Both the position numbers and the translations under genes were made by a program. From Didymodactylos carnosus (lineage: Eukaryota > Rotifera > Eurotatoria > Philodinida > Philodinidae), in the NCBI GenBank assembly GCA_905250885.1, contig CAJNOQ010000520.1, positions 1-48,164 on the forward strand: DNA of 48,164 nt. The letters run 5' to 3'. This document shows positions 23,001-34,094 of the stretch, in pieces (within the stretch, counting starts at the first letter, position 1; each line of letters begins with the position of its first letter). The notes below the pieces were generated by a model. That model ran no database searches and had not been told where the DNA came from. It saw nothing but the letters and a program-made list of their open reading frames with translations.

Positions 23001-24583
23001 TACCAATGTATTTATCTGTAAAACTTGGGTTATTACTCTTTTCATAACACTCTCCTTCATTTTAAGCTTTTCCTGGCAATAATTCAAGATCAGAATTTCA
23101 AGCATCTGGTGCTTATATCTTTCGTCCTGTCGCTCAAACTCCAAGCCCTCTTAGTACTACACGTAAAATAACTTGTGTGCAAACTGATACATATCAATCA
23201 GCACAAATCATTATCAATGATTGGGTTAGTCAACAAATTAGCATTCATGACGCTCAATCAGTTGTTGAAGTAGAATGGACAGTTGGCCCAATTGATATTA
23301 AAGATTCTGTGGGAAAAGAAATAATTGTACGCTATGACACAGATATTAAAAGTGATAAAAAATATTATACGGATGCAAATGGTCGAGAAATACTTGAACG
23401 TGTAAGAGATTTTCGTCCAACGTGGAATTATACCATAGCCGAACCAGTCAGTGGCAATTATTATCCCATTAATAGTAGAATCTATATTAAAGAAGCTGGT
23501 AGACAATTAACGGTATTGACAGGTAAGTGTTCAATGTAGACATTACAGTACCCGACGAGTGTCTTCTCACATCTTCAGATCATAATTTATTTTTTTTATT
23601 TTATTATAGATCGTTCAGAGGGTGGTGGAAGTATCAACGATGGTTCTATTGAAATTTTAGTTCATCGTCGTACATTGTACGATGACTCTTTAGGTGTTGG
23701 TGAACCACTCAACGAAACAGCTTATGATACTGGTCTTGTTGTACGTGGACGACATTGGCTAATTATTGAAACTCCTGAAAAGAGTGCATTGTCACATCGT
23801 GTTGTTGCACAAGATCTCTATATGGCGGCAATACCAACATTCTCTCTAATCAAATCAACATATGAAGAATATTCTCAAAATTATCGCACAACATGGTCAG
23901 CAGTAACGGAATCATTACCACTAAATGTACATCTATTAACATTTGATTTACAAGAAATAACAGCTGAAAATATTGGCAAATATTTAGTACGCGTCGAACA
24001 TTATTTTGAAAATAATGAAGATACAGATTATTCAAAACCGGCCCTAGTCGATTTACAAACATTATTTACCCAAGGAAAAATTACTGATATGGTTGAATTA
24101 ACATTAGGTGCTAATTTAGAATTAAAAGATTTAAATCGTTTACAATGGACAACAGCTGATGGCAAGTCGTCTAAATCGTCAAAATCGTCACTGTTTAAAG
24201 AATGTAAGTTTAATCAAGTTTTATCTAAAATAGTAGAGACTATTTGCATGATTGTTTAACTAATTTTGCAAATGGATACTGAATAAATTTTGTTTTTTAA
24301 CTGCTTTTTTAATTAGAGAAAAGCTTCTGAGATTGAATCTTTTTTTTGGACGCATTCCTTTCTGTAACTTTCTTTTCAACTTAATTGACGACCTTATCTA
24401 CATCAAACGCTAGCCTATTTTCTCTATTTATACCTGAAATTTTGCCTTTAATTTAATTTAAATCTTCTCTCGACCTTATTATGATCAATAATTATGTCAT
24501 TTATTTCAGCTAATTCATTAAAAGCAACGACGATTATCTTAAATCCAATGGAAATTAAAACATTTCTAATTTCAGTGCAATAA
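17082..24583 (+). CDS. MAN2B1: lysosomal alpha-mannosidase (glycoside hydrolase 38)
   Basis: Cleaves alpha-linked mannose from N-glycans in the lysosome. Exons: 17082-17171, 17240-17342, 17399-17572, 17643-17836, 17897-18002, 20665-20762, 21243-21314, 21368-21484, 21549-21813, 21871-21910, 21978-22047, 22177-22302, 22364-22477, 22539-22662, 22755-22831, 22905-23007, 23067-23522, 23610-24203, 24510-24583; all GT-AG, frame kept, 998 residues (human 1011). Signal peptide [16 protein letters not shown] at 1-16. Zinc-site AHTHDDVGW with His49 and Asp51; nucleophile Asp173 in [13 protein letters not shown]; zinc ligand His416 in AQHHDAVSGTEKQ. The middle and C-terminal GH38 beta domains follow. Several N-x-S/T sites fit a glycosylated lysosomal enzyme. 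Intron 5 is 2.66 kb because of transposon insertions; a damaged copy of exon 6 lies in intron 6. An AATAAA overlaps the stop codon at 24579-24584. Confidence 0.97.
18027..18267. mobile_element. non-autonomous hAT-like element (MITE), copy B, in mannosidase intron 5
   Basis: Element 18035-18259 starts CAGAAATGGGCGAGTACAC and ends GTACTCGCCTATCTCTG, so its ends are inverted repeats of each other and match copy A at 11941-12302. The flanks GTATGAAT (18027-18034) and ATATCAAT (18260-18267) agree at 6 of 8 bases, fitting a worn target duplication. The interior is a series of CGAGTA/TACTCG motifs. No coding capacity. Confidence 0.75.
19011..20486. mobile_element. long inverted-repeat (foldback-type) element in mannosidase intron 5
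   Basis: Bases 19011-19391 are repeated in inverted orientation at 20106-20486. Both arms are 381 bases, align without gaps, and appear almost identical (one clear difference, CGATAATCG against CGGTAATCG near the outer end). They enclose about 714 bases with no transposase-like frame. Sequence outside the arms, to about 18885 and 20605, shows weaker inverted similarity, so the true ends may lie further out; no target duplication was found. Near-identity of the arms suggests a recent insertion or ongoing gene conversion. The superfamily could not be assigned. Confidence 0.85.
20901..20998 (+). pseudogene. second, damaged copy of mannosidase exon 6
   Basis: This block is 98 bases long, exactly like exon 6 (20665-20762), is bounded by an acceptor (TTTGCTTTAG) and a donor (GTGTGTG) at equivalent places, and in the same phase encodes [19 protein letters not shown] against [19 protein letters not shown]. 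Over 33 codons 20 residues agree. Using both exons would shift the frame because 98 is not a multiple of three, so they could only be alternatives. The copy has TGA at 20912-20914 where exon 6 has the tryptophan codon TGG. Alternatively a base was lost in the T run just after, since another frame gives KADF like other mannosidases. Confidence 0.85.
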
Positions 24584-25071
24584 AATATCTAACCAAAGTT
24601 TTTTGTGATATTTTTCTGTTCTTCTTAGTATACAATTGTTTCTTTATATAAAAATGATATTTTTATACACATTATAAACTTTGTGATTTTTATTGTGATT
24701 TTTTTTCTTTTTTTGTCATTTGACAATAAGTTGTATTGTTTTTGTTTTACACGTTGTATTTTTATACGTATACGTATTCTAGGATTATTTAATAAAACGT
24801 ACTTTACGAAAAAGTTTACAAAAACAATAATATAAAGCCCCACTAATAATGCAAAAATAAAACAAAATATATTAACAACTAATAGTGGTACTGTATCGAA
24901 AAAAAAAATGTTAATAATTAGGACTTAATTAGTTTGGGACGTTATGAAAAATTGAAAACACATTTGTTATATAAAATTGTTTTCAACTAATCTTTATAGA
25001 TCTATAAACTATATAATAATCATCAAAATGTAAAGAAAAAATAGAAAAAGAAAAAGTGTCGAATAAAATAA
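24584..25071. other. convergent 3' intergenic region
   Basis: Space between the ends of the mannosidase (+) and CD225 (-) genes. Several AATAAA-type motifs are present, including one in the mannosidase stop codon and one at about 24283. No gene seen. Confidence 0.45.
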
Positions 25072-25990
25072 TTAACGATGATCGATCGAACGTATAAATA
25101 TTATTAATCCGATACTTAAATAGACAATAAGTGCAATAACAAACGTAGCTAATGACCAGCTAAATGATCGTCTAGAATGTATTAATGCTTGTTCATAATA
25201 ACCTTTTTGTTCGCAATGTAATGATCGTGTTGCATAATATACGGCAATAATTCCTAAAAATTAAAAACATAAAAATAATAGAGAAAATTCACTATTTTTA
25301 CGAAAATATATTTTCATAAACTTTTAGATAATATACCAAAGACTTTTTGTATTATTTTATAAACTCTCGTGTACAAAAACTGTAGAGCTCGATAGAAAAA
25401 TACATTTTAAACGTTTTACTATGAAAAGTATTTATTACTTACGGTATTGTATATAAAGTCTTTATAGTCTTTGGTATGAATTTAGTGTTTAATTGCTCTT
25501 TAACTTTCATGAATAGGCCTTTTTTTTTACAAGGTTTTGAATAAATAATTATCTTATTAAATTAAATTTTTCAATTTAATTTTTATCTTATCTCAAAAAC
25601 TCACACCGTCTATGATCTATATATGTCAAAACTATTGATATATTTATTATTGTATTAACAACAATAAATTCAATTTAAATATTTTCATTAAAAAAAAGAA
25701 TTTTAGAAACACGCACCAGTAATAAAAAATATAAGTGATGAAAATATGGCACACGCTAAATAACGTTTTGGATGTGCTTTGTCACTGGTAAGATGATATG
25801 GTGTAGTTATAGAATCTAAAACAAAATATACTATCGTTATAGTTAAAATAATCTTTTAAAGAATTTTACCTATATTAGGTGAACCACGTTCGGTACCAAA
25901 TGATGATTGTCCAGCATTTGACCATTTGCATGGTGAAAGTGTACTAAATTTTTGAGTATGAAATGATGAACAAGCTTGTGAACTAAACAT
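25072..25990 (-). CDS. CD225/dispanin family two-pass membrane protein
   Basis: Exons on the minus strand: 25990-25870, 25815-25717, 25253-25072; GT-AG, frame kept, 133 residues. The N-terminal 50 residues are Ser/Thr-rich without a domain. The rest matches the CD225 pattern: a first hydrophobic segment YLACAIFSSLIFFITGIIAV (about 64-83) running into YYATRSLHCEQKGYYEQAL, a conserved Arg/Ser stretch HSRRSFSWS, and a second segment WSLATFVIALIVYLSIGLII (about 107-126). Members include IFITM and PRRT/SynDIG-like proteins, which sit in plasma or endosomal membranes and shape membrane fusion or receptor trafficking; which branch this belongs to cannot be told. An in-frame TAA two codons upstream of the chosen ATG supports the start. 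Confidence 0.85.
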
Positions 25991-26065
25991 TTGTTATGAG
26001 TATTTAAAAATTATTTAGCCATAAAGTATATAATTATCTGTAAATAGAAATAAGATCATTAGTCA

Positions 26066-26110
26066 AACAATAGGGTTCATCCCGGAAGATAAAAAGAGCG
26101 TCCTATTGTT
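26066..26110. repeat. short inverted repeat upstream of CD225 gene
   Basis: AACAATAGG at 26066-26074 and its exact complement CCTATTGTT at 26102-26110 enclose a 27-base, G/C-richer loop. It lies about 75 bases upstream of the CD225 start codon. It could be a small hairpin or chance. Confidence 0.45.
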
Positions 26111-26207
26111 GTCATTTGTCACACAAATATAGTGCAGTTTACGATAACTGTTTTATTTTTATTTTCAAAATACATAAACAAAAGAAAGACAACGGAAAAG
26201 CTCTTTT

Positions 26208-26211
<4 letters not shown>

Positions 26212-26262
<51 letters not shown>
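26212..26262. repeat. (CT)n microsatellite
   Basis: About 25 uninterrupted CT dinucleotides. The reading frames through it encode only alternating Leu/Ser or Arg/Glu and are not genes. Confidence 0.98.
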
Positions 26263-26269
<7 letters not shown>

Positions 26270-29200
26270 TTATATATACGTTCTTAGTCTTTTCCATTTC
26301 TTCAATGATTAACTCTATAATTCGAATGACATGCAACGGAAATCAGTCTTCAGAATTTCTGTCTATTTACAATTTCCGCCTTCATATATTTTCCCTAAAA
26401 CGTTGATCATCGATTTTTACTACTGATAATCAATCATCATCCAAAGTTTGTTTCTATTCACTCTATCACCATTTCATTATAATAGACTGATCAAAATTAT
26501 GGACAGAAAGAGTAACAATTATTTTCTCAAATCAATATCATATTTTCTTAATAAGGTTGTACTCACTTTAAGTTAATACATGAAGAAAAAACATTTTTTT
26601 ACAAAGATTTTTCATTAAATTTCTTTATTAAATATGAAGAGAAAATAGTCGGATAATTAAGAATTGCCTGTAGTTTTTAGCTTTATGTATTGATTTAATC
26701 GAGCACAAATCTTCTGATATACCAAGTGTCCCTTTTAACACAATAATATTTCAGAGATATTTGTTACCTTGACAAGTCTTATCCTAATTTAATTCAAGAT
26801 CATTGTTATTCATCGCAATTCGACGCCTCATGATCATCGATCAATTTAAATGATTACATAAATTAATTGATTTGTTTTTATCTTGACAAAAAAAGTTTGC
26901 TCTTTTTGCCAAAATAAGACATACTATACTTATTCTGTTTAACCCATTAAAGTTAATATCAAAAATCTAATCTCAAAATACGTTGGATATATTTATCCCA
27001 ATAAGTATTTTTTGTCTTTAGGTCATAAAAACGTCAGACAGATGTAAATGTTTCTCTCATATTTTGTAAAAATCTGTAATATATTTTGATGCATTATTTG
27101 AACTCTACTGTTTGTGATGATGATATGACATTAAGAATCAGACAAACACTCATTCCTTTAAGGATAAAACATAAAAATTACGTTCTTTCTTCGTCCAAAT
27201 AGACATTATACACAAATATAGCTCGAAACACCAAAATATTAATTAAGGATGGAATATGTCAAAGAAAAAGACAATATTCCTCTTAACTAATGTAGATATC
27301 AATGAATTATCAAGAAGGTATGACTACTGTCTAAGAATTTATATTTAGTCGTTAATATATTTAACATTTCAATTAAAACATCGTTTTCATATCATACAAC
27401 TGTATTTGTTGATTATTAATTATTATTTTTTTTATCTATCAAAGATTAAGAACAAAATATCAAGTGCATAGCGGAAATTCTATTATATAAATTGCAGTAG
27501 AGAGAAATATAGTATTCAAAGTTCAAAATAGAAAAAATCCCAAAAGTAGGAAAACGGTAAACTTTTAAAAGCCGTTTTAGTAGACGGAAAAGTGTCTAAA
27601 AATATTTTACACAATATTACAGAAGTGAATATAATAAATTTTCCAGAGACTTTATTTCTGTGCTTTGCTTTAGTACATAACAGTTTTCATGCGTGATATG
27701 GGATGGTTGAATGAATTAATAAATTTAGTAGAAAAAAAGAAAAGAATGCGGAAAAGTAGGATAAAATCCGGAATATAGATTATTTTTTACTAAAACGTAG
27801 GAAAAGTAGGATGTTTACGAAGCTTGGCATATTTCATTGTCTTTTAATCAAAATTTCATATATTATGACAAATTATATGTTATTCAAGTGCAGAAATTAT
27901 AGACGCACTTTACTAGAATAGCAATTTGAGAGAATGTGAATGTTTGATTAAAACGCTTGGAAAAACGCGTACAAAACAGTTGAGTTTCTATTTACTCTTG
28001 TTGGAAGAAATTTTGTTACTTTTCTTGAGAAAATACGTTTACAATTTTGAGCAACTATATTTTAACTATTAAGAACATAATAGCTAACTAATGTTCACTC
28101 ATTTAATTCAATGAATGAACATTAAAGTGTGACGTTTTGAGATTGAGTACTGAATTTTTAGAATTGTCATATTCATCCTAGTTAGTTAACGTTCTATTTT
28201 TCCATATAAGAATAATGAAGAAGAGTACTCAATTTAAAAGGTATCATCGATTATTTTCTTTTTGATGATGATACAATAATTCATTTTAGAATAAACTTAC
28301 CCTTTTCCAGACTAGAATTTCATTCAAGTAAATCTATTCAATTTTTAATAGTTTATATATGTTTTTTGTGTCTTTTGTTATGCTTAAATATAAAAGAAAC
28401 AGCTATGTTATATCTTTTAGTTCAATAACATATTTATATTGAAACAATGTGCTGTTGATTTCTTTTTTACTTTTCTCTTGAATTAACACTCATCCTTTTC
28501 TATTTCTTTCTCTATAATTTCGTATCAACTACTCATTTTCTTCTCGCTCTATGGTATGAACATTTTTGTTATGATTCTTAATATTTAAATATTAAATAAT
28601 AATACGTTTGCTTTTGATTTCATTTCAAGTAGAAGAAAAAAAAGAGAAGAAATAAGATTAGAATAGAATAGAATATGATTTATCCTAGTTTAATCTATAT
28701 AGTTTCAAGTTTGATTTCTATTATTTACTTTTTCTCTCTTTCTCACGCTCTATAATTTTAGAAAAAGTAAATAACTAAACAAAGGTGGTTTGTTCAAAAA
28801 TTCCGCACACTTTCACTCATCCATTTACCGCCTTTGAATATTCTTTTTATCTCAATTTGAAATTAATTAAAAGTGTGTGAAGTTCGGGAAATAATGAAAA
28901 AATTATGAAACATAACTTGCTGTTAAAAAATACGTTAGAATACACACAAATAATAAGTAGTTAAAACTGTTATATTCAACAAACAAAATTGATTTCTTCT
29001 ATTCTGTATGTGTATGTATATGTTCGATTATTGACAACATTCGGTAAATGTCCCATAGTTCTTTATAACTTACTAAATTGTCGAAGGAGAATACAAAGAT
29101 AACAACAGTATAAAATCTAAAAGTAATAAAATTTTTATATCGTGTAAAATAGCCATGTTAATTCTTTTATTTTTATTATTATTGACGTTCTACAATAATT

Positions 29201-29796
29201 TGCAGTTGCTTAATAAATTCTTTCTTTTTTTATTAATTATTACTAGTGATTGAATGATAGATGCGTCTGTTGTCTACAACTGTCTAATAAAAAAGAAGAA
29301 TACGAAATATTTAGAAAGAAAATATATATATTGTTATATACGATTGAAGATTGCGTTTTATCTTCAAGGAATACTCTAAATATTAAAAAAAAAACGTATG
29401 AATTTATAAAACTAACGAATTTTGACTTTGTTACAAATATGAAAACAAACGTGAATATTGTTTAAATATATTAAGAATTATTAAAAGATTAAGAAGAAGA
29501 AACTAAAACATAAACAGTTTTACACTCAATTATGATAAATAAATATATACATTCGTTTTTGACAACATTAAAATATCGTACAAAGATCTATGATTGTGAG
29601 AAAACATAATATATAGGAAAATGAGCAGCTCTTTCAGTGGTATTGCAGTACTTATTCAGCTTAACAGAATTCAAAAATAGCATAAGATGATGAAATTCTG
29701 CTATTTCTAAAAAATACACTCTAAATCTCAAACGTATAAACATGTACCATCAACAATATAAATGTCATATTCATTAAATGACAAAAATGGTAATCT

Positions 29797-30430
29797 ATTC
29801 TTTTTCCTGTATAGTATTAAAAAAATTTTCACCATCAGTAATATCGACATTACCAGGAGACGAACATAACTGATCAATACGACTATCTATCTTCTTCATT
29901 CGTTTGTTTTATTTGAGTTGGCAAATAAATGCACAAGTAAATGTTGTTCTATCGAAAATAAGTCATGATCTAAAAGAAAAACAATCTTTCGAATAACTGA
30001 AACATATTAACATTTCAGTCAAACATATTCTTTCTTATTAGACTCTAAATTTTGATTTCTTTTAGTATAATCAATGGGATGATTTGTTTTTAAATTTAAA
30101 CTTGCTATATTCTACAGGAAACAGTATAGATTACCATTATGACATTTATATTGTTGACGGTATATATCTATGCGTATTCATCATCTCGTGCTATTGTTGA
30201 ATTCTGTTAAGTTGAATGAATACTGCAATATCACGGGAAGGACAGCTAGTTTCCCTATATATTCTTTGAGAGGAAAAATGAAAATTATGGTTGAAGATAC
30301 TCGCAGAACATTAGCACATAAAAGTTTGTTAACATCAGTATCGGTACTTTCATCTTCGCAACTTCCTCCAGCATATTTATTCGAATAAATATGTCCGTTG
30401 ACCGTTTCAATAAGAATACAAATCATCATT
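29797..30430 (-). pseudogene. possible decayed gene, function unknown
   Basis: On the minus strand several short stretches look coding but do not join in one frame: VNGHIYSNKYAGGSCEDEST (about 30400-30340), IRIDIYRQQYKCHNG (about 30176-30132) followed by a donor-like GTAATC, HDLFSIEQHLLVHLFANSNK (about 29968-29905) after an acceptor-like TCTTTTAG, and MKKIDSRIDQLCSSPGNVDI with a stop near 29800. Frame breaks and stops lie between them. No family was recognised. It may equally be non-coding sequence with chance open frames. Confidence 0.25.
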
Positions 30431-30799
30431 GTTCTTTATCTCTCTCTTATGTACTTTGAATCTATTTCTCAATAGTTATGTCATTTTGTTTTTTCCTGAA
30501 GATGAAAGCAGAAGCTTTCGAAAGCTCGAATAATAAAATCAAAGTGTGGGAATTTGGTAAAATTCTACTACCATGATCTTTATAGCAGTACTGTACTCTC
30601 TCCTCTTTCCTCCAGCTGGTTGGCTTTACTGTCAGAGAATGTTTTCTTTTTCATCCATTTCGGTTCAACGTTTAACGCACATTTTATTACCAGCAAGTAG
30701 TATTATTAACAGATGTAGAGAAGAGAAAAGCGTCTTGTATAACGTGACAGAGGAGAATAAGCAAGTAAATTTCTGATGACTCATTCCCGCATATTTTGA
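30431..30799. other. intergenic stretch with stem-loop tail motif
   Basis: Contains the stem-loop with CTGAAGATGA and CGAAAGCTCG at 30495-30530, followed by AATAATAAAATC. No gene was supported; the open frame at 30573-30776 has no domain features. Confidence 0.35.
30495..30538 (+). repeat. stem-loop resembling a retroelement 3' tail
   Basis: CCTGAAGATGAAAGC is followed by AGAA and GCTTTCGAAAGCTCG, giving a small AAAGC/GCTTT stem, then AATAATAAAATC. The layout CTGA-GA, stem, CGAAA is similar to sequences at the ends of some Penelope-like and LINE elements and loosely resembles a hammerhead core. No reverse transcriptase was found next to it, so the assignment is tentative. Confidence 0.3.
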
Positions 30800-31574
30800 T
30801 GTGTTACCAGAGTGCCCAAATCTCCTGACTTGACCAGGAGACTCCTGATTTGACCGGGAGACTCCTGATTTTTAGACTTTTCTCCTGGTGAAAATTCTTC
30901 TGATTTCAGGAGCTGATTTTTAAAGATTTTCCCCTGATTTCTCCTGGTTTTCAGTTGTGTTCCTGCATCGATTTTGTTTTTTCCAAAACTAAGATTATCA
31001 GTTTCAGAAACAGAATTTCTTGATCAACAGTCTAACTAATTGTATATTGAAAGAGTTCGCTGTGTGCTTATCGAATGTTTTCATCACAAGAAGATGAAAT
31101 CAGTGAACTTCCAGACCCATACTAGGCAGGGCCGCAAATAGAAGCAGAACATTAGAGGGAGATGAAACAAAATTTCTCTTTGAGGTAGTTTGAAATTGAT
31201 AAAAAAAGTTTTTATGCGAGGAATGATGGATAAAATAACAACAGCTTTTTGAATTATTCTGGAGGTGCGCATCCTTTCACACCCTCCCGTGTGTTGCGCC
31301 CCTGCCCATAGGATCAAATCTCTTTCCTCAATCCGTACTGCAGTCTGTAACAAACAATAATACTGTTTCATCGAAAAATATTCCAAAAAAAATGTTTTTT
31401 CGATTTTTTTGTTTTTACTTGTCCAAGAAAAAATTGCCTGATACTCTCCTGTTTTTCTTCTGATTTCGAAAAAACACCTCCTGATTTTTTAGAAAAAATC
31501 TCCTGATCAATTTCTGACTTTTTACGAAAAACTCCCGATTTCGAAAAACTGGATTTGGGCACCCTGTGTGTTAC
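30800..31574. mobile_element. non-autonomous hAT-like element with perfect target duplication
   Basis: The element 30808-31566 begins CAGAGTGCCCAAATC and ends GATTTGGGCACCCTG; the 15-base ends are inverted repeats with one mismatch. The flanking 8-mers TGTGTTAC at 30800-30807 and 31567-31574 are identical. Both ends carry repeated CTCCTGATTT motifs as subterminal repeats. No transposase. The right target duplication overlaps the stop codon of the NRPS-PKS pseudogene. A smaller element seems nested at 31127-31304. Confidence 0.92.
31127..31304. mobile_element. small hAT-like insertion nested in the preceding element
   Basis: Starts CAGGGCCGCAA and ends TTGCGCCCCTG, inverted repeats with one mismatch. 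Flanks are CCCATACTAGG on the left and CCCATAGG on the right, alike if three bases were gained or lost, so the target duplication is worn or only suggested. The 178-base interior has no coding capacity. Confidence 0.6.
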
Positions 31575-32439
31575 ATGCATGTGGCTATCGCCTGATGAAA
31601 ATATTTAGCCAAACATTCCACGTTAGGATGTCTATTCATACTAATATGGTTACCTGGATTCTTATAAAGTTCAATACCGCTTTCCGCTAATTCAATCCAA
31701 TTGTGGTAAACCGATTTCTCAAAATATTTCATTTTTTCTGTGTCTGAAGAATAATAGCTTTCCTCCTGAATATGATGTGGGTTTGTATTTCATGAGTGCA
31801 GTTCGTGAGCATGCACGGTATTCAACAACGAATGGGCTTCCTTGAAGGATAATATACCTGCCTCATTAAACGTTTTTGCTACCATTCGCATCTATTCAAT
31901 ATCAGTCATTTTTTCAATTCATCCGCATTGATATTAAGTTTATCTCGAAAATAAAATCAATAGTTTGTGCATAATCAACAGCAGAACAATGTTCTGTAGT
32001 GGGGCTATCAATGAGCAGGACAAAAGGCACTGTATAGCCTTTTGAGTAAAGTTGCTGCGCAATCTCATAAGCTAGCACTCCTTCGAATGATGATCTTCCA
32101 AAATGGTACTCTGATCGTGGATGTAATTCCAATAGAATTTTGACATAGAAAGCAGCCGTTTCTTGCATGTTCTGGAAAGGTGAAATCAAACCATCCAAAC
32201 CTAATGCTCGGAAGCCATATATATAGGTACTTGTGACCCCAAAGCAGTAGCTAAATCTTGATAGAAGTACACATCTCCGGCAACCGGATGTACTAAAAAT
32301 AAAGGCTTCTTATATTCAACTCCATGTTGTATTTCGACCAGACAAGATTTATGCATGTGCTCTACTTCTCGTTTAGGAATTTCAAGTTGATTTCCGTCAT
32401 GACACTCGTGTCGTTTTGTAATTATCTCTGCTGATGATA
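31571..32439 (-). pseudogene. thioesterase domain of the NRPS-PKS relic
   Basis: Starts KKPLFLVHPVAGDVYFYQDL, the usual beginning of a type I thioesterase. A frame change in a TA run near 32215 joins to FRALGLDGLISPFQNMQETA and YHFGRSSFEGVLAYEIAQQL; the nucleophile-elbow serine is kept but the usual GG is EG. The remainder continues in two further frames to GKLLFFRH and WIELAESGIELYKNPGNHIS, including the conserved histidine of the GxH motif, with a TGA at about 31792-31790. The last codons end in TAA at 31573-31571. Confidence 0.88.
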
Positions 32440-32728
32440 CCACTATACAGGCCCTTGCAATAGAGGCTATGCACGTTGACATTTGGTCGACGGTGTTATG
32501 TTCTAGAACTGCGCCGTGTTTAACTGGATAATTTTTACCAAGTACAGATTGGAAACGGTTTCGTAAACTTAACGCCATAAGAGAATTTATACCAATGCTA
32601 GTAAACGTCTCATCGAGACTTATATCATCTTTATCTGATAATCCTAAGAACGTTTTTACTTCGTATTCTATCCACGATTGTATGAATTTCGTTTCTTTCC
32701 CCATTTTCAAACTACTTTCGTATTTCAA
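32440..32728 (-). pseudogene. carrier (ACP/PCP) domain of the NRPS-PKS relic
   Basis: Contains WIEYEVKTFLGLSDKDDISL and TFTSIGINSLMALSLRNRFQ. The serine in GINSL is where phosphopantetheine would be attached; families usually have GxDSL, so Asp is replaced by Asn. The stretch itself has no stop codon. Confidence 0.88.
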
Positions 32729-33696
32729 TCAAAAGTCTTCATTAACTTTCTTCTTTTCGTACATCGGAGTTAACTGTATATCATCGTCTAGGAGAACATA
32801 ATGCTCACTTTTCCTTATATAATTAGAGGAAGACCATAATTCAGTGAATATTTGACGACTTCCCAAATAAACATCATAGGAAACTCAATTGTGGATGGTT
32901 CACCGCTAATGATATCGTCAAACCCCACAATAAAGTTTGATACACATCAATACAATCCTGGTTATCAACACGCTGCACTCCCCTCGTCACAATTATTACC
33001 TTCCAATGTGACTCCATTCCAGAGGAAATTAAACTCTGTATTATTTTTAACAGTTCAGCTTCCATTTGCTGTTGCTGACACAATGTTTGGATAGACAGAC
33101 CACGAAGATAGATGATGCTGTTGCTTTTGTATTCGCAAGATTTCCATGTTCCATTCAAATTATGATGTTATTCAGTTACCCGCAATTCAACGTCTTGATT
33201 TAACGTGGAAGAGTCTTCACATACGACATTATCTCCAACTGACTGCAGTTTACTACTTAACATTTTACCCGCATCTTCAGTATCGTGGAATATGAGCCAA
33301 TTGCTTTTCTCCGAATCATCAATAGGTAGAACATCTGTTGTATGATTGTTAGATGGGACCTGTGCTATGATGATTGGTAAAACAGAATCATCAACAATAA
33401 TGCACTCATCGAAACCTGATTCTTTGATAACATTTTCCCATGCTTGTTTAGGAAGCAAGGGATAATTAGAACGTCTCCCAGTATTCGTAAAGTGCCACCA
33501 GCCATCTAGTGTGCCCGTCATGCAGGTTTAATGCCCTTCTAGCAGTATTATATGAAGCATATATATACATGAAGGATTTCGCAATATCTTTGGTGGCATG
33601 TACAACATTGGCAGCAACTATGAGATAATAGAGATTCGGTGTAAATCCTTGCCTTTTCAGATCTTTTTCCAAGTGTAACATGTTAAATTTGACCAT
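32728..33696 (-). pseudogene. PKS methyltransferase and ketoreductase-region fragments
   Basis: The first frame contains LYYLIVAANVVHATKDIAKS, the SAM-methyltransferase signature of reducing PKSs. After a frame change and short loss the text resumes GTLDGWWHFTNTGRRSNYPL and LLPKQAWENVIKESGFDE, the C-terminal part of the same domain. A further frame then gives WKVIIVTRGVQRVDNQD and LLWGLTISLAVNHPQLSF, typical of the structural half of a ketoreductase domain, followed by the linker IFTELWSSSNYI. The NADPH-binding catalytic half is absent, so the deletion runs directly to the carrier domain. Confidence 0.85.
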
Positions 33697-33762
33697 CGTA
33701 TAAGAGCTGAAGAGATATTTAGCTTTTTCAAAGAAGAATGGCGGAATATCGGTGTAAATGGA

Positions 33763-34094
33763 AGGAAAAATCGAAATTCTGACACTAATTCACAATTTTC
33801 TTCATCAGAACTCAACTTTCACGCAATGAAAATATCATATTCGGAATCAGCGTCGAAAGTCGAGTCGAATGATATATATTTGAAAATTTTTCGTTGGTTT
33901 TCATTTTTTCAATAAAACCTCAGTAATCTTTCGACGCGAAAATTCAAAAAAAATTGAAGTAATCGAATAGGATGAAAAACTACATCATTCGACTCAATTT
34001 TTGACGCTGATTCCGAATATGATATTTTCATTGCGTGAAAGTTGAGTTCTGATGGAGAAAATTGTGAATTAGAGTCAGAATTTCGATTTTTCCT
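33763..34094. repeat. foldback repeat inside the NRPS-PKS pseudogene
   Basis: The 111-base arm 33763-33873 returns in inverted orientation at 33983-34094 with few changes (for example GAAAATATCATATTCGGAAT and its complement). A third, more divergent partial copy lies at about 34495-34540. The whole block 33700-34580 is rich in TCGAAAAA-like motifs and separates the adenylation from the methyltransferase remnants. No coding capacity or clear ends. Confidence 0.75.

Larger units (their letters stand above)
25991..29796. other. 3.8 kb AT-rich gene-free stretch
   Basis: Holds the CD225 promoter side, a CT microsatellite (26212-26262) and a short hairpin at 26066-26110. The rest is AT-rich with no frame, tRNA or transposon end that could be recognised. 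A GGAAAAGTAGGA-like motif recurs near 27545, 27590 and 27750-27800. Confidence 0.4.

Noticed and set aside
26116..26406. Frames through the CT microsatellite on both strands
   Set aside because: They exist only because a dinucleotide repeat lacks stop codons.
31368..31580. 70-codon minus-strand frame rich in Lys and Ser
   Set aside because: It lies in the subterminal repeats of the hAT-like element and reflects the repeated CTCCTGATTT unit.
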